Source: Streptomyces atriruber
Lineage (GTDB): Bacteria > Actinomycetota > Actinomycetes > Streptomycetales > Streptomycetaceae
Assembly: GCF_001418325.1 (NCBI RefSeq)
Contig: NZ_LIPN01000007.1
Coordinates: 1 to 33,753 of the forward strand
Length of the DNA stretch: 33,753 bases
Direction: 5' to 3'
The position numbers and the translations under genes are program-made. The notes below the pieces were generated by a model. The model was not told the origin of the DNA. It saw nothing but the letters and a program-made list of their open reading frames with translations, and made no database searches. Every line of letters begins with the position of its first letter. Positions within the stretch are counted from its first letter, which is position 1. Positions 1 through 8,931 of this stretch are shown here, in pieces.

Positions 1-1058
1 TCGTGGGGGCGCTCGCCGTGCGCAGGCCGGTCGGCGTCGTCACCTGCATCACCTCGTACAACAACCCCTGGGCGAACCCCGCGGGCAAGGTCGCGCCCGC
101 CCTCGCCATGGGCAACACGGTCGTCGTGAAGCCCGCGCCGCAGGACCCGCTGTCGGTGTACGGGATGGCGGCGGCCCTGGAAGAGGCGGGTGTGCCGCCC
201 GGTGTGGTGAACGTCGTGTCCGGCACGGACGCGGCGGTGGGCGAGGCGGCCGTCGCGTCCCCGGACGTCGACATGGTGAGCTTCACCGGTTCGACGGCCG
301 TGGGGCAGCGCATCGGCGAGGTGTGCGGCCGCGACATGAAGCGGCAGTTGATGGAGCTGGGCGGGAAGGGCGCGGCGATCGTCCTGGACGACGCCGACCT
401 GGACGCCGCGGTGGCGGGCATCGGCACGACGTTCTCCTTCTACAGCGGGCAGATCTGTACGGCGCCGACCCGCGTCATCGTCCAGCGGGGCGTGTACGAG
501 GCGTTGTTGGAGAAGCTCGCCGCGTACGCCGGGTACCTGAAGGTCGGTGATCCGGCCGAGGCGGGCACGGTCGTCGGTCCGGTGATCTCGGCGGCGCACC
601 GCGACCGCATCGAGGCGTTCGTGGCGGAGGGGCGCAAGGAGGGGGCGCGGGTCGTCGCGGGCGGCGAACGCCCGGCAGCGGGGAAGGGCTTCTACGTCGC
701 TCCGACCCTCCTCGCCGACTGCACGCACGACATGCGGGTGGTCCGCGAGGAGATCTTCGGCCCGGTGGTGGTCGTGGTCCCCTTCGACGCGGACGGCCCG
801 CAGGAGGCCGAGGACACGGCGGTCGCCCTCGCCGACGACAGCGACTACGGCCTCATCGACTACGTGTGGTCGGGCGATGTCGCCCGCGCCTTCCGGGTGG
901 CCCGCAGGCTGCGGGCGGGCGGTGTCGGCGTGAACACGATCGCGCGGAACATGGAGGCGCCGTTCGGCGGCTTCAAGAAGAGCGGCGTGGGCCGGGACGT
1001 CGGCTCGTACGCCCTGCACGCGTACAGCGAACTGCAGTCCCTCGTCTGGCCGGGGTGA
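1..1058 (+). CDS. Aldehyde dehydrogenase family protein, 5'-truncated by window edge
   Basis: NAD(P)+-dependent oxidation of an aldehyde to the acid. About 351 residues are visible in the frame beginning at base 3. The family is usually near 480 residues, so roughly the first 130 lie outside the window. Family landmarks seen: the cofactor-binding segment ending VVVKPAP, the ELGGKG motif with the general-base Glu at visible residue 118, the catalytic Cys in SGQICTA at visible residue 152, EEIFGPVV, and the C-terminal PFGGFKKSGVGRD. All are intact, so the enzyme should be active. The substrate cannot be read from the sequence. The gene converges on the metallohydrolase gene downstream, with a hairpin in the 61-bp gap. 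The true start is not in the window. Confidence 0.93.
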   Translation, partial: VGALAVRRPVGVVTCITSYNNPWANPAGKVAPALAMGNTVVVKPAPQDPLSVYGMAAALEEAGVPPGVVNVVSGTDAAVGEAAVASPDVDMVSFTGSTAVGQRIGEVCGRDMKRQLMELGGKGAAIVLDDADLDAAVAGIGTTFSFYSGQICTAPTRVIVQRGVYEALLEKLAAYAGYLKVGDPAEAGTVVGPVISAAHRDRIEAFVAEGRKEGARVVAGGERPAAGKGFYVAPTLLADCTHDMRVVREEIFGPVVVVVPFDADGPQEAEDTAVALADDSDYGLIDYVWSGDVARAFRVARRLRAGGVGVNTIARNMEAPFGGFKKSGVGRDVGSYALHAYSELQSLVWPG

Positions 1059-1070
1059 GGGGACGCGGGG

Positions 1071-1104
1071 CCGCTTCCCCGCTCCGGAAGGGGTGGGGAA
1101 GCGG
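1071..1104. terminator. Hairpin terminator between convergent genes
   Basis: CCGCTTCCCC at 1071-1080 pairs perfectly with GGGGAAGCGG at 1095-1104 across a 14-base loop. It sits 12 bp after the aldehyde dehydrogenase stop and 15 bp beyond the stop of the convergent metallohydrolase gene. It could therefore end transcription from both sides. There is no T-tract, as is usual in Streptomyces. Confidence 0.6.
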
Positions 1105-1119
1105 CGGTCCGTCCGCTCG

Positions 1120-2661
1120 CTAGCGGCCCAGGAAGATGGGGTTGGTGAAGGCGGTGAGCGGTCCCGGAAGGCCGGTCACCACGGGCGCGTGGCGCACCTC
1201 CGCCCGCACGTAGGCGGCGTACGAAGCCGTCGTGCGCCACTCCAGCGTGCCCTCGCCGGACTCCGGCAGGGCGGAGCCCGTGTGCAGGACGCCCTGGTCG
1301 GTGACGAAGCGGGCCGTGCAGCCCGGCGCGCCCTTGACGTCGAGGCGGACCGTGACGGGGTCGTCGCGGTCGACGGCGAGGCGGCCGCCGATGCCCGCGT
1401 GCGCGCCCCGGCCGCCCGCCGCCGAGAAGGCGAGTTCCACGGCCTTGGACTCGGCGACGTAGGAGCGGCCGCGCCGGATGCCGTCCTGGATGGCCTCGCG
1501 CGTCAGGTCGTCGGCGAGGACGACGGTCTGCGGGCCGCCGATGCGGTCGGGGTCGCGGTGCGCGTCGCTGTTGCCCATGGCCGGGATCCACGGGCGGCCG
1601 CCGCGCACGGAGGCGACGAGCCGGCTGTCCCAGTCGGCGAGGGCGATCTCGTCGTCCGGCGTGTACGCGCCGTTCCACGCCTCGATGACGTCCGCGTCGC
1701 CGAAGCCGAACTTCCAGTTGCAGCCGACGCAGGTCGCGTGCGGATGGGCGGGGACGACCAGGCCGCCCGCGTCCCTGACCTGCCGCGCGTACCTGCCGAA
1801 GCGGTTGTCGCGGGCGCGGTAGCGCCAGTCGATGAACGTGCCGGGGTCCACGCCGAGGGCGACGACGTGCCCGTTCCGGGTCGTCACCTCCTCGCCGAGC
1901 ATGATCAGGAGGTCGCCGCCCGCGTGCTCGGCCCAGTGCGCGTGCGCGGAGTGCGTGTTGTGCTCCGAGCTGTTGATGAAGTCGAGGCCCGCCTCACGGG
2001 CCAGCGCGGCGATCTCGGCGAGGGTGCGCTTGCCGTCGGAGTGGACGGAGTGCAGGTGGCAGTCGCCGCGGTACCAGGCGCGGCCGCGGCCCTTCGCGCG
2101 CTCGGGCGGGTAGGACGGTTTGGGGGTCTTGCCCGGCGCCCCGTAGGTGAGGGTGATCGTCACCTCGTAGGGGAGGCCCTCGGGGGCGACCGTGTACGGG
2201 CCGAGGGCGATGTGCCAGGTGCCTTCGCGGACCCGGCCCGGGACGTAGCCCGGCGTCGCCTCGTCGGCGCGGATGAAGAACTCGGTGCGGGCGCCGCCGG
2301 ACCAGCCGCGGAAGCCCTTGCCGCCGAGCTCGGTGCCGCGCTCGTCGAAGACGCCGATGTCGAGGGCGTTGCCCTGGGTGCCGGGCGGCACGGTCGGCTT
2401 CTGGTAGCTGTAGGCGGCGCGGAACTCGCTGACGCCGTCCGGGACTTCGACCGGCAGGTACACGAAGTCGGGCGAGCCGGTGGGCAGCGTCCCGCGCACC
2501 GTTCTCGTCTCCGTGCTCCCCGGCGCCCGGTCCCGGGCGGGAGCGCGCCGCTCGGCGCCGCTGGCGAAGCTCACGCTGCCCAACGTAATCGCGGCGGCGG
2601 CCCCCGTCACGAACAGTCCGCGCCGGTTCGGGCCGTTCGGGTGGTGTACGTCCTCGCACAT
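1120..2661 (-). CDS. CehA/McbA-type metallohydrolase (PHP domain), Tat-exported
   Basis: A 513-residue metal-dependent hydrolase of the PHP superfamily. The N-terminus has a twin-arginine signal: NRRGLF, then an Ala-rich hydrophobic stretch, with SFASGA before the mature part. The protein is thus predicted to be folded in the cytoplasm and exported by Tat. Residues about 60-190 form a beta-rich domain of unknown role. The PHP domain follows, with the metal-ligand motif DCHLHSVHSDG (H202, H204), SSEHN, GEEV, a PAHPHA motif and the late ligand motif NSDAH (D366, H368). Known relatives such as CehA and McbA hydrolyse carbamates or phosphoesters, but the substrate here is unknown. The ATG at 2661 has GGGGAG about 8 bp upstream. 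It stands alone on the minus strand. Confidence 0.85.
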   Translation of the reverse strand: MCEDVHHPNGPNRRGLFVTGAAAAITLGSVSFASGAERRAPARDRAPGSTETRTVRGTLPTGSPDFVYLPVEVPDGVSEFRAAYSYQKPTVPPGTQGNALDIGVFDERGTELGGKGFRGWSGGARTEFFIRADEATPGYVPGRVREGTWHIALGPYTVAPEGLPYEVTITLTYGAPGKTPKPSYPPERAKGRGRAWYRGDCHLHSVHSDGKRTLAEIAALAREAGLDFINSSEHNTHSAHAHWAEHAGGDLLIMLGEEVTTRNGHVVALGVDPGTFIDWRYRARDNRFGRYARQVRDAGGLVVPAHPHATCVGCNWKFGFGDADVIEAWNGAYTPDDEIALADWDSRLVASVRGGRPWIPAMGNSDAHRDPDRIGGPQTVVLADDLTREAIQDGIRRGRSYVAESKAVELAFSAAGGRGAHAGIGGRLAVDRDDPVTVRLDVKGAPGCTARFVTDQGVLHTGSALPESGEGTLEWRTTASYAAYVRAEVRHAPVVTGLPGPLTAFTNPIFLGR

Positions 2662-2775
2662 GCTGCGGCTCCCCAGGGTGTCGTGTCGACGGTGACATGG
2701 GTGGTGCGTGCAACCCTGGTATTGAGCCGTGAACTGTGCGGCAAGGGAAGAAGATTGACGGACTTACGCGCGGTG

Positions 2776-2802
2776 GCCGGGGTGTGCGCGGGCGGCCCCG
2801 GC
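2776..2802 (-). terminator. Possible terminator after the small membrane protein gene
   Basis: GCCGGGG (2776-2782) can pair with CCCCGGC (2796-2802) over a 13-base loop. It starts 9 bases past the stop of the minus-strand gene ending at 2811. The stem is short for G+C-rich DNA, so this is tentative. Confidence 0.35.
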
Positions 2803-2810
2803 TCGCGTGG

Positions 2811-3149
2811 TCAGCGTCCTTTGCGGGAGGCGCGGGCGCGCCGCACCGCGAGGAGCACGAGGAGCACGAGGAGCACGACGATCACCAGGGCGATCACGAT
2901 GATCAGCCCGAGGATCCCGCCCTTCGACTTCTTGTGCTTCTTCTTCTTGCCGGTCTGCGGGCCGGTCCGAGCGGTCTGCCCGGTCTGCTCCTGCTGTGCG
3001 GTCCGCCCGGCCTTGGCGAGCGTCGACGCGCCGGACTCGTGGTGCTGCGCGACGGCGGCGGGCGGTGCGGCCGCGTACGACGCGGCGGGCGGGGCCCCGC
3101 CGAACAGGGCGGCGACGAGAAGCAGAGCGGTCGCGAGTCGCAGGCGCAT
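2811..3149 (-). CDS. Small secreted protein with C-terminal membrane anchor
   Basis: A 112-residue protein with no recognisable enzymatic domain. An N-terminal signal peptide (MRLRLATALLLVAALFGG, cleavage probably near PPAASYAAA) is followed by about 40 polar residues rich in Ala, Gln, Thr and Gly. Then comes a Lys-rich block (GKKKKHKKSKGG), one strong transmembrane helix (about residues 74-98, Ile/Val/Leu only) and a basic tail (RRARASRKGR). Lysines before the helix and arginines after it leave the orientation of the helix ambiguous. The ATG at 3149 has only a weak G-rich ribosome site (GGGGG, 8-9 bp upstream). The function is unknown. It lies 69 bp beyond the stop of the ankyrin gene and could be co-transcribed with it. 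Confidence 0.7.
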   Translation of the reverse strand: MRLRLATALLLVAALFGGAPPAASYAAAPPAAVAQHHESGASTLAKAGRTAQQEQTGQTARTGPQTGKKKKHKKSKGGILGLIIVIALVIVVLLVLLVLLAVRRARASRKGR

Positions 3150-3218
3150 GACGAAACCCCCAGTTTTCCCGGAAGTGTCCGGATCTGGCGCGCATGCTAG
3201 GGCAACCGGGGGGTCACG

Positions 3219-3653
3219 TCACCCCTGCGCGCCCGCCGCCAGCAGAGCGGCCTCCGTATCCCGGTGCGGTCCCGACGCTCCGTTGCGGGCCCACCACAGC
3301 GGGGTGTTTCCCGTGCCGAGGTCCTCACGCAGGTTCGGGTCGGCGCCGTGCGCGAGGAGCTCGCGGACGGTGTCGACGTGGCCCCAGGCGGCGGCTCCGC
3401 ACAGGGGAGTGCCTTCGGTGACGAAGCGGCTCTCGGTGTCCGGCAGCGCTCCGGCACGCAGCAGGACCCGCACCGTGTCGGCCGCCCCGTGCACCGACGC
3501 GCCGTACAGGGCGGTGCTGCCGTCGCCGTCCGGCAGCTCCGGGTCGAGCCCGGACCGCAGCAGCGTCCTGACGGTCGCCGTCTCGCCGAGCGACGCGGCG
3601 AGCACCAGGCGCCGGGTCAGTTTCTTCTGCCGTCGTCTGTTCACGCGCGTCAC
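3219..3653 (-). CDS. Short ankyrin-repeat protein
   Basis: A protein of about 144 residues made almost entirely of ankyrin repeats: ...LVLAASLGETATVRTLL, ...TALYGASVHGAADTVRVLLRAGALPD, TPLCGAAAWGHVDTVRELLAHGADPN and a last unit TPLWWARNGAS. It begins with a basic stretch (NRRRQKKLTRR). Ankyrin repeats bind other proteins, and the partner here is unknown. No signal peptide or membrane segment is present, so it is cytoplasmic. The start is uncertain: GTG at 3653 (VTRVNRRR) or GTG at 3644 (VNRRR). Neither has a clear ribosome site. The frame is open far upstream, but that extension is an antisense shadow of the F420 genes. Confidence 0.75.
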   Translation of the reverse strand: MTRVNRRRQKKLTRRLVLAASLGETATVRTLLRSGLDPELPDGDGSTALYGASVHGAADTVRVLLRAGALPDTESRFVTEGTPLCGAAAWGHVDTVRELLAHGADPNLREDLGTGNTPLWWARNGASGPHRDTEAALLAAGAQG

Positions 3654-3752
3654 GCTAATCGGCGCACGGGCATGGACCAACCGACTTTCCGGGGATAGGA
3701 AGAGTGTCCCGCGCCGACACCCGGCCCGCACCGAACACGCTCGGAGGGACCC

Positions 3753-4616
3753 GTGCGCATCTCCGCCACGCTCTACATGACCGACAGGACGATCACCCCG
3801 GTCCGCCTGGCCCGGGAACTGGAGCGGCGCGGCTTCGCCGGTCTCTACCTCCCCGAGCACACCCACATCCCGGTGCCCCGCGAAACCCCCTATCCGGGCG
3901 GTGAACTGCCGCCCGAGTGCGCCCGCATGCTCAGCCCGTTCATCGCCCTCGCCCAGGCCGCCGCCGTCACCGAACGCATCTCCCTCGGCACGAACATCGC
4001 CCTGATCGCCCAGCACGACCCGATCGACCTGGCCAAGCAGATCGCGACCCTCGACCACCTCTCCGGCGGCCGCGTCACCCTCGGCATCGGCTACGGCTGG
4101 AACCGCGAGGAGGCCGAGGACCACGGCGTCCCGTGGCCGCGGCGCCGGGCGGTCGTGCGGGACCGGATGGCGGTCATGCGGGCGCTGTGGGCGGACCGAC
4201 CGAAGGCGTACGAAGGGGAGTTCGGCGGGGTGCGGGCGAGCGAGGTCCATCCGAAGCCGGGGCGGGCGCCCCGCAAACGGCTCGCGAAGGGGCCGCTGTT
4301 CGGGCCGCGCACGCTCATCGGCGGCGCGGCGGGGCCGGGTCTGTTCACGCACGTCGCGGAGTACGCGGACGGCTGGATGCCGGTCGGCGGCAGCGGTCTG
4401 AGCGAGGCGCTGCCCGCGCTCAGGGCGGCGTGGGCGGACGCGGGGCGCGGGGCGGACGAGCTGTACGTGGCGGTGACCGCCGTCGCACCGGATCCGGGCA
4501 AGCTCGCGCACTACGGCGAGCTGGGCGTGGACGAGGTGATCGTGCAGCTGCCGCCGGCCGGGGAGGCGGAGGTGTGCGCGGCGCTCGACGGGCTGGGGCA
4601 GTACGTGACTTCGTGA
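3753..4616 (+). CDS. LLM-class F420-dependent oxidoreductase
   Basis: A 287-residue TIM-barrel enzyme of the luciferase-like monooxygenase superfamily. Family features include the LDHLSGGRVTLGIGYGWN segment (barrel strand plus the Gly-rich turn near the flavin site), NREEAEDHGVPWPRRRAVVRDRMAVMRALW, and the late PLFGPRTLIGG and YADGWMPVGG segments. It most resembles the TIGR03619-type F420 group, so hydride transfer with coenzyme F420 is likely. The substrate is unknown. The GTG at 3753 has GGAGG at 3743-3747 with a normal spacing. It lies 75 bp before fbiC on the same strand, which supports F420 as the cofactor, although a promoter for fbiC may lie in that gap. Confidence 0.85.
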   Translation: MRISATLYMTDRTITPVRLARELERRGFAGLYLPEHTHIPVPRETPYPGGELPPECARMLSPFIALAQAAAVTERISLGTNIALIAQHDPIDLAKQIATLDHLSGGRVTLGIGYGWNREEAEDHGVPWPRRRAVVRDRMAVMRALWADRPKAYEGEFGGVRASEVHPKPGRAPRKRLAKGPLFGPRTLIGGAAGPGLFTHVAEYADGWMPVGGSGLSEALPALRAAWADAGRGADELYVAVTAVAPDPGKLAHYGELGVDEVIVQLPPAGEAEVCAALDGLGQYVTS

Positions 4617-4637
4617 CGCCATGACGTGCGCCCGCTT

Positions 4638-4667
4638 TTGCACCGGCGGAAGGGGCGGAAGTATCTG
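4638..4667 (+). promoter_or_regulatory. Candidate sigma-HrdB-like promoter for fbiC
   Basis: TTGCAC (4638-4643) and TATCTG (4662-4667) are 18 bp apart, 25 bp before the fbiC start codon. The -35 box is good and the -10 box is only fair. The call is by motif only. Confidence 0.3.
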
Positions 4668-4691
4668 TAAGAGGCAGGTGTTCTCGCTCGT

Positions 4692-7316
4692 ATGCTCGGA
4701 GACATGACCAACAGCGCGCAGCCCCCGGAGGCCGGACGACCCACCGCGAACGCCATGCGGCGTGCGCTCAGGAGGGCCAGGGACGGCGTCGCGCTCGACG
4801 TGACCGAGGCCGCGGTCCTGCTGCAGGCGCGCGGCGAGGACCTCGACGACCTCACCGCGTCCGCGGCCCGGGTGCGCGACGCGGGGCTGGAGGCCGCGGG
4901 GCGGCCGGGCGTCATCACGTACTCGAAGAGCGTGTTCATCCCGCTCACCCGGCTCTGCCGTGACAAGTGCCACTACTGCACCTTCGTGACCGTGCCCGGC
5001 AAGCTGCGCCGGGACGGCCACGGCATGTTCATGTCCCCGGACGAGGTCCTGGACATCGCCCGGCGCGGCGCGGCGATCGGCTGCAAGGAAGCCCTGATCA
5101 CCCTCGGCGACAAGCCGGAGGACCGCTGGCCCGAGGCGCGGGAGTGGCTGGAGGCGGAGGGGTACGACGACACGATCGCGTACGTCCGCGCCATCTCCAT
5201 CCGGATCCTGGAGGAGACGGGTCTCCTGCCGCACCTCAACCCCGGCGTCCTGACGTGGACGGACTTCCAGCGGCTCAAGCCCGTCGCGCCCTCCATGGGC
5301 ATGATGCTGGAGACCACCTCCGAGCGGCTGTGGAGCGAGCCGGGCATGCCGCACTACGGCTCGCCCGACAAGGAGCCCGCCGTCCGGCTGCGGGTCCTGG
5401 AGGACGCGGGGCGTTCCTCGGTGCCGTTCACCAGCGGGCTGCTGATCGGGATCGGCGAGACGTACGAGGAGCGGGCCGACGCGCTGTTCGCGCTGCGCCG
5501 CGTGGCGCGTTCGTACCACGGCATCCAGGAACTGATCATCCAGAACTTCCGCGCCAAGCCGGACACGGCGATGCGGGGCATGCCCGACGCCGAGATCGAC
5601 GACCTGGTCGCCACGGTCGCCGTCGCCCGGCACATCATGGGCCCCTCGGGGAACATCCAGGCGCCGCCGAACCTCGTCGACGGCGAGTACCAGCGGCTCA
5701 TCGGCGCGGGGATCGACGACTGGGGCGGCGTCTCGCCGGTCACCATCGACCACGTGAACCCCGAGAAGCCCTGGCCCGCGATCGAGGAGCTCGCCGAGCG
5801 GTCGGCGGCGGAGGGCTTCAGGCTCGAAGAACGCCTCTGCGTCTACCCGGAGTTCGTGCGCCGCGGCGAGCCCTGGCTCGACCCGCGCCTCCTCCCGCAC
5901 CTGCGGGCCCTCGCCGACCCCGACACCGGCCTCGCCCGCCCCGACGCGGTGGTCGAGGGCCACCCCTGGCAGGAGCCCGACGAGGGGTACGTCGCCTCCT
6001 CCGGCCGCACGGACCTGCACGCCACCATCGACACCACCGGCCGCACCACCGACCGCCGCGACGACTTCGACGAGGTGTACGGCGACTGGGAGGCGCTGCG
6101 CGAGCAGGCCGCGCCCGGCATGGTGCCCTCCCGTCTCGACGGCGACGTGCGCGCGGCCCTCAAGCAGGCCGCCGACGACCCGACGAAGCTCACCGACGAC
6201 GAGGCGCTCGCCCTGCTGCACGCCGACGGGCCCGCGCTCGACGCGCTCTGCTCGGTGGCCGACGACATCCGCAGGACGGTCAACGGCGACGACGTCACGT
6301 ACATCGTGACGCGCAACATCAACTTCACCAACGTCTGTTACACCGGTTGCCGCTTCTGCGCCTTCGCTCAGCGCAGGACCGACGCGGACGCCTACACCCT
6401 GTCGCTGGACCAGGTCGCCGACCGGGCCGCGCAGGCCTGGGACGTCGGCGCCGTCGAGGTGTGCATGCAGGGCGGCATCCACCCCGACCTGCCGGGCACC
6501 GCCTACTTCGACATCGCGCGGGCGGTGAAGGAACGGGTGCCGGGCATGCACGTGCACGCCTTCTCGCCGATGGAGGTCGTCAACGGCGCGACCAGGACCG
6601 GCCTCTCGATCCGCGAGTGGCTCACCGCCGCCAAGGAGGCGGGGCTCGACTCCATCCCCGGGACGGCCGCCGAGATCCTGGACGACGAGGTGCGCTGGGT
6701 CCTCACCAAGGGGAAGCTGCCGACGGCCACCTGGACCGAGGTGATCACGACCGCGCACGAGCTGGGCATCCGGTCGAGCTCCACGATGATGTACGGGCAC
6801 GTGGACCAGCCCCGCCACTGGCTCGGCCACTTCCGCACCCTGGCCGGAATACAGCAGCAGGCGGTGGCCAAGGGCGTCGAGGGCTTCACGGAGTTCGTGA
6901 CGCTGCCGTTCATCCACACCAACGCGCCCGTCTACCTCGCGGGCATCGCCAGGCCCGGCCCGACCACCCGCGACAACCGGGCCGTCACGGCCATGGCGCG
7001 CGTGCTGCTCCACCCGCACATCCCCAACATCCAGACCAGCTGGGTGAAGCTGGGCCAGGAGGGCGCCGCCGAGATGCTCAGGTCCGGCGCGAACGACCTG
7101 GGCGGAACGCTGATGGAGGAGACCATCTCCCGCATGGCGGGCTCCAGTTACGGCTCCTACCGGTCCATCGAGGACCTGATCGCCATCGCGGACGCGGCGG
7201 GGCGGCCCGCGAAGCCGCGCACGACGCTGTACGGCGAGGTGCCGCAGGAGCGGCAGCGGGCGGCCGCGGCCTCGGACGGGCACCTGCCGGAGCTACTGCC
7301 GGTGCTGGACAGCTAG
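4692..7316 (+). CDS. fbiC: 7,8-didemethyl-8-hydroxy-5-deazariboflavin (FO) synthase FbiC
   Basis: A bifunctional radical-SAM enzyme that makes FO, the deazaflavin core of coenzyme F420, from a ribityl-aminouracil and tyrosine. At 874 residues it has the full length of the fused actinobacterial form. The N-terminal half (CofG) carries the 4Fe-4S cluster motif CRDKCHYC (C89, C93, C96). The C-terminal half (CofH) carries CYTGCRFC (C549, C553, C556). Both clusters are intact. The two halves are joined by about 100 charged residues near 400-500. Start: ATG 4692, or ATG 4704, which has GGAG only 2 bp upstream. The N-terminus is variable in this family, so this is unresolved. It follows an F420-dependent oxidoreductase gene and ends before a strong terminator hairpin. 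Confidence 0.97.
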   Translation: MLGDMTNSAQPPEAGRPTANAMRRALRRARDGVALDVTEAAVLLQARGEDLDDLTASAARVRDAGLEAAGRPGVITYSKSVFIPLTRLCRDKCHYCTFVTVPGKLRRDGHGMFMSPDEVLDIARRGAAIGCKEALITLGDKPEDRWPEAREWLEAEGYDDTIAYVRAISIRILEETGLLPHLNPGVLTWTDFQRLKPVAPSMGMMLETTSERLWSEPGMPHYGSPDKEPAVRLRVLEDAGRSSVPFTSGLLIGIGETYEERADALFALRRVARSYHGIQELIIQNFRAKPDTAMRGMPDAEIDDLVATVAVARHIMGPSGNIQAPPNLVDGEYQRLIGAGIDDWGGVSPVTIDHVNPEKPWPAIEELAERSAAEGFRLEERLCVYPEFVRRGEPWLDPRLLPHLRALADPDTGLARPDAVVEGHPWQEPDEGYVASSGRTDLHATIDTTGRTTDRRDDFDEVYGDWEALREQAAPGMVPSRLDGDVRAALKQAADDPTKLTDDEALALLHADGPALDALCSVADDIRRTVNGDDVTYIVTRNINFTNVCYTGCRFCAFAQRRTDADAYTLSLDQVADRAAQAWDVGAVEVCMQGGIHPDLPGTAYFDIARAVKERVPGMHVHAFSPMEVVNGATRTGLSIREWLTAAKEAGLDSIPGTAAEILDDEVRWVLTKGKLPTATWTEVITTAHELGIRSSSTMMYGHVDQPRHWLGHFRTLAGIQQQAVAKGVEGFTEFVTLPFIHTNAPVYLAGIARPGPTTRDNRAVTAMARVLLHPHIPNIQTSWVKLGQEGAAEMLRSGANDLGGTLMEETISRMAGSSYGSYRSIEDLIAIADAAGRPAKPRTTLYGEVPQERQRAAAASDGHLPELLPVLDS

Positions 7317-7362
7317 GACGGCCGGGACAGCAGCCGGGACCACCGGGACCGCCGGGGTACGA

Positions 7363-7395
7363 CGGAGGGGCCGGGCGATGCGCCCGGCCCCTCCG
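7363..7395. terminator. Strong terminator hairpin after fbiC
   Basis: A perfect 15-bp inverted repeat (7363-7377 with 7381-7395) around a 3-base loop. It starts 46 bp after the fbiC stop, in the gap between fbiC and the convergent FG-GAP gene. Confidence 0.75.
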
Positions 7396-7408
7396 CACAG
7401 CTGCTTCA

Positions 7409-7430
7409 CCGCGGTGCTACGTCACCGCGG
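7409..7430 (-). terminator. Second hairpin, just past the FG-GAP gene stop
   Basis: CCGCGGTG (7409-7416) pairs with CACCGCGG (7423-7430) over a 6-base loop. It begins 2 bases after the stop of the minus-strand gene. It probably terminates that gene. Confidence 0.5.
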
Positions 7431-7432
7431 AA

Positions 7433-8839
7433 CTACTTCGCCAGGAAGTCGCCGAAGCGCGCGTCCTTCTCGGGGGCGCCGACCGCGGCCGGGCCGAACG
7501 AGGTGATGCCGGTGGTGGTCAGGCCGCTCGCGGAGCCGCGCAGGTGCCAGACGGCGCCGGAGTCGGCGTAGGTGCCGTCCTCGTCGGGCGCGCCCACCGT
7601 CAGGTCGGCCTTGCCGTCCTTGTTGGTGTCCGACAGCAGGACCTGGCTGCCGAACTTGTCGCCCTTCTCGGAGGCGCCGGGGACGCCGGGCTTGGACTGG
7701 TCGAACGCCTGCGCGCCGGTGCCGGTCAGGCCGGAGCGGGAGCCCTTGAGGAGGACGACGCTGCCCGCGTCGGCGATCGTCTCGATGTCCTCGCCGGGGA
7801 CGCCGACGGCGACGTCGGCGAAGCCGTCGCCGTTCACGTCGCCCGCGCTGATGGCGGCGCCGAACTCGTCGCCCGCCTCACCGGCGCCGGGGACGCCCGC
7901 GGTGTCCTGGGTGATCTTCGCGCTGCGGTCCGAGAGGCCGGACGCCGAGCCGTAGCGGACGAGGACGGTGCCCTTCTGGGACGGCATGTCCTCGAAGTTG
8001 TCGCCGATGTCGCGGGTGACGAAGTCGCCGTAGCCGTCGCCGTCGATGTCCGCGACCGCGCCGCCGAGGGAGGGCGCGAGCTTCTGAGAGGTGGTGGCCA
8101 CCCCGTTCTTGCCGCCCTTCCAGAGCTGGCTCTTGTGGGCCATCTCCTCGAAGCCGTGGCTGGTGACGATGTCGTCGGCGCCGTCGCCGGTCACGTCGCC
8201 CACGACGAAGTCACCGGGGCCGAAGGTCTGGCTGGTGACGACCTGCTGGGTGCTCGCGGCCTTGCCGTCGCGCTGGAACGGGCCGTACGCGATGGTCATG
8301 CCCGCGTCGTCGTTGTCCATCGGGTCCTCGGGCTCCGGGTACTCGGCCGTGACCAGGTCCCGCTTGCCGTCGCCGTTGAAATCACCGGCGGTGACGCGCG
8401 CGCCGTTCGACTCCAGCTCGGTGCTGCCCTGGCCGGAGAGGCCCTGGGCGGAGCCCCACAGGACGACGGCCTTCTTGCCGCCGTTGACGACGAGGTCGGT
8501 GTAGCCGTCGCCGTCGAGGTCGGCGGCGGCCGTCGTGTTGCCGAAGTGCCCGCCGTCCTCGGCGGAGCCCGGTACGCCGGGCGTGGCGCGGCTGATGGTG
8601 ACGGCGTGCGCCTGGTCGGGGCCGTTCGCCGAGCCGTACACGATCGAGACGCTGCCGGGGGCGTTGCCGTTGGAACTGCCCGGGGCCGATATGGCGAGGT
8701 CGGCGTAACCGTCGTGGTTGAAGTCGGTGACCGGGGCCTTCGGCGGGGTGGGCGCGGCCGAAGCGGAACCCGCCGTGGCAAGGGCGATCGGTGCCGTGAG
8801 CGAGGCGACGGCCACGGCGGTGATGAGACTGCGGCGCAC
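7433..8839 (-). CDS. Secreted FG-GAP/VCBS beta-propeller protein
   Basis: A 468-residue exported protein. The signal peptide (RRSLITAVAVASL... ending GSASA) is cut before about APTPPKAP. The mature part has seven calcium-loop motifs of the DxDxDG type, each followed by a hydrophobic strand: DFNHDGYADL, DLDGDGYTDL, DFNGDGKRDL, DVTGDGADDI, DIDGDGYGDF, DVNGDGFADV and DTNKDGKADL. Seven repeats fit a complete seven-bladed, integrin-alpha-like propeller. No catalytic domain, lipobox or cell-wall anchor is seen, so a role in extracellular binding or adhesion is an inference. The start is GTG 8839, with a perfect AGGAGG 4 bp upstream. The longer reading frame from 8947 lacks a signal sequence at its front and is rejected. 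It is divergent from the TPR-ATPase gene. Confidence 0.88.
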   Translation of the reverse strand: MRRSLITAVAVASLTAPIALATAGSASAAPTPPKAPVTDFNHDGYADLAISAPGSSNGNAPGSVSIVYGSANGPDQAHAVTISRATPGVPGSAEDGGHFGNTTAAADLDGDGYTDLVVNGGKKAVVLWGSAQGLSGQGSTELESNGARVTAGDFNGDGKRDLVTAEYPEPEDPMDNDDAGMTIAYGPFQRDGKAASTQQVVTSQTFGPGDFVVGDVTGDGADDIVTSHGFEEMAHKSQLWKGGKNGVATTSQKLAPSLGGAVADIDGDGYGDFVTRDIGDNFEDMPSQKGTVLVRYGSASGLSDRSAKITQDTAGVPGAGEAGDEFGAAISAGDVNGDGFADVAVGVPGEDIETIADAGSVVLLKGSRSGLTGTGAQAFDQSKPGVPGASEKGDKFGSQVLLSDTNKDGKADLTVGAPDEDGTYADSGAVWHLRGSASGLTTTGITSFGPAAVGAPEKDARFGDFLAK

Positions 8840-8901
8840 TGTTCCTCCTGTGGGGGAATTTGTGTGGTCGTGTAAGGAGACGTTCGTTCCGCGGAGAAGG
8901 T

Positions 8902-8931
8902 TGTACACCGCAGAGACTTCTGTGGTGCACA
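8902..8931. promoter_or_regulatory. Imperfect 13-bp inverted repeat in a divergent promoter region
   Basis: TGTACACCGCAGA (8902-8914) and TCTGTGGTGCACA (8919-8931) are inverted copies matching at 11 of 13 positions around a 4-base centre. They lie between the FG-GAP gene (start 8839, minus) and the TPR-ATPase gene (start 9018, plus). The size and position suit an operator for a dimeric repressor. The regulator is not identifiable. Confidence 0.4.

Noticed and set aside
4691..4696. TATGCT just before fbiC as a -10 box
   Set aside because: It overlaps the start codon and no -35 box lies at a suitable distance.
3219..7283. A 1354-residue minus-strand reading frame covering the F420 genes
   Set aside because: It is antisense to the LLM oxidoreductase and fbiC, is rich in Arg/Gly/Val/Asp typical of a shadow frame in G+C-rich DNA, and has no domain. 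Only its last 144 or so residues (ankyrin repeats) are real.
4967..8875. A 1302-residue plus-strand frame running through fbiC and the FG-GAP gene
   Set aside because: Arg/Pro/Ala-rich with no domain, overlapping two well-supported genes on both strands. It is a shadow frame.
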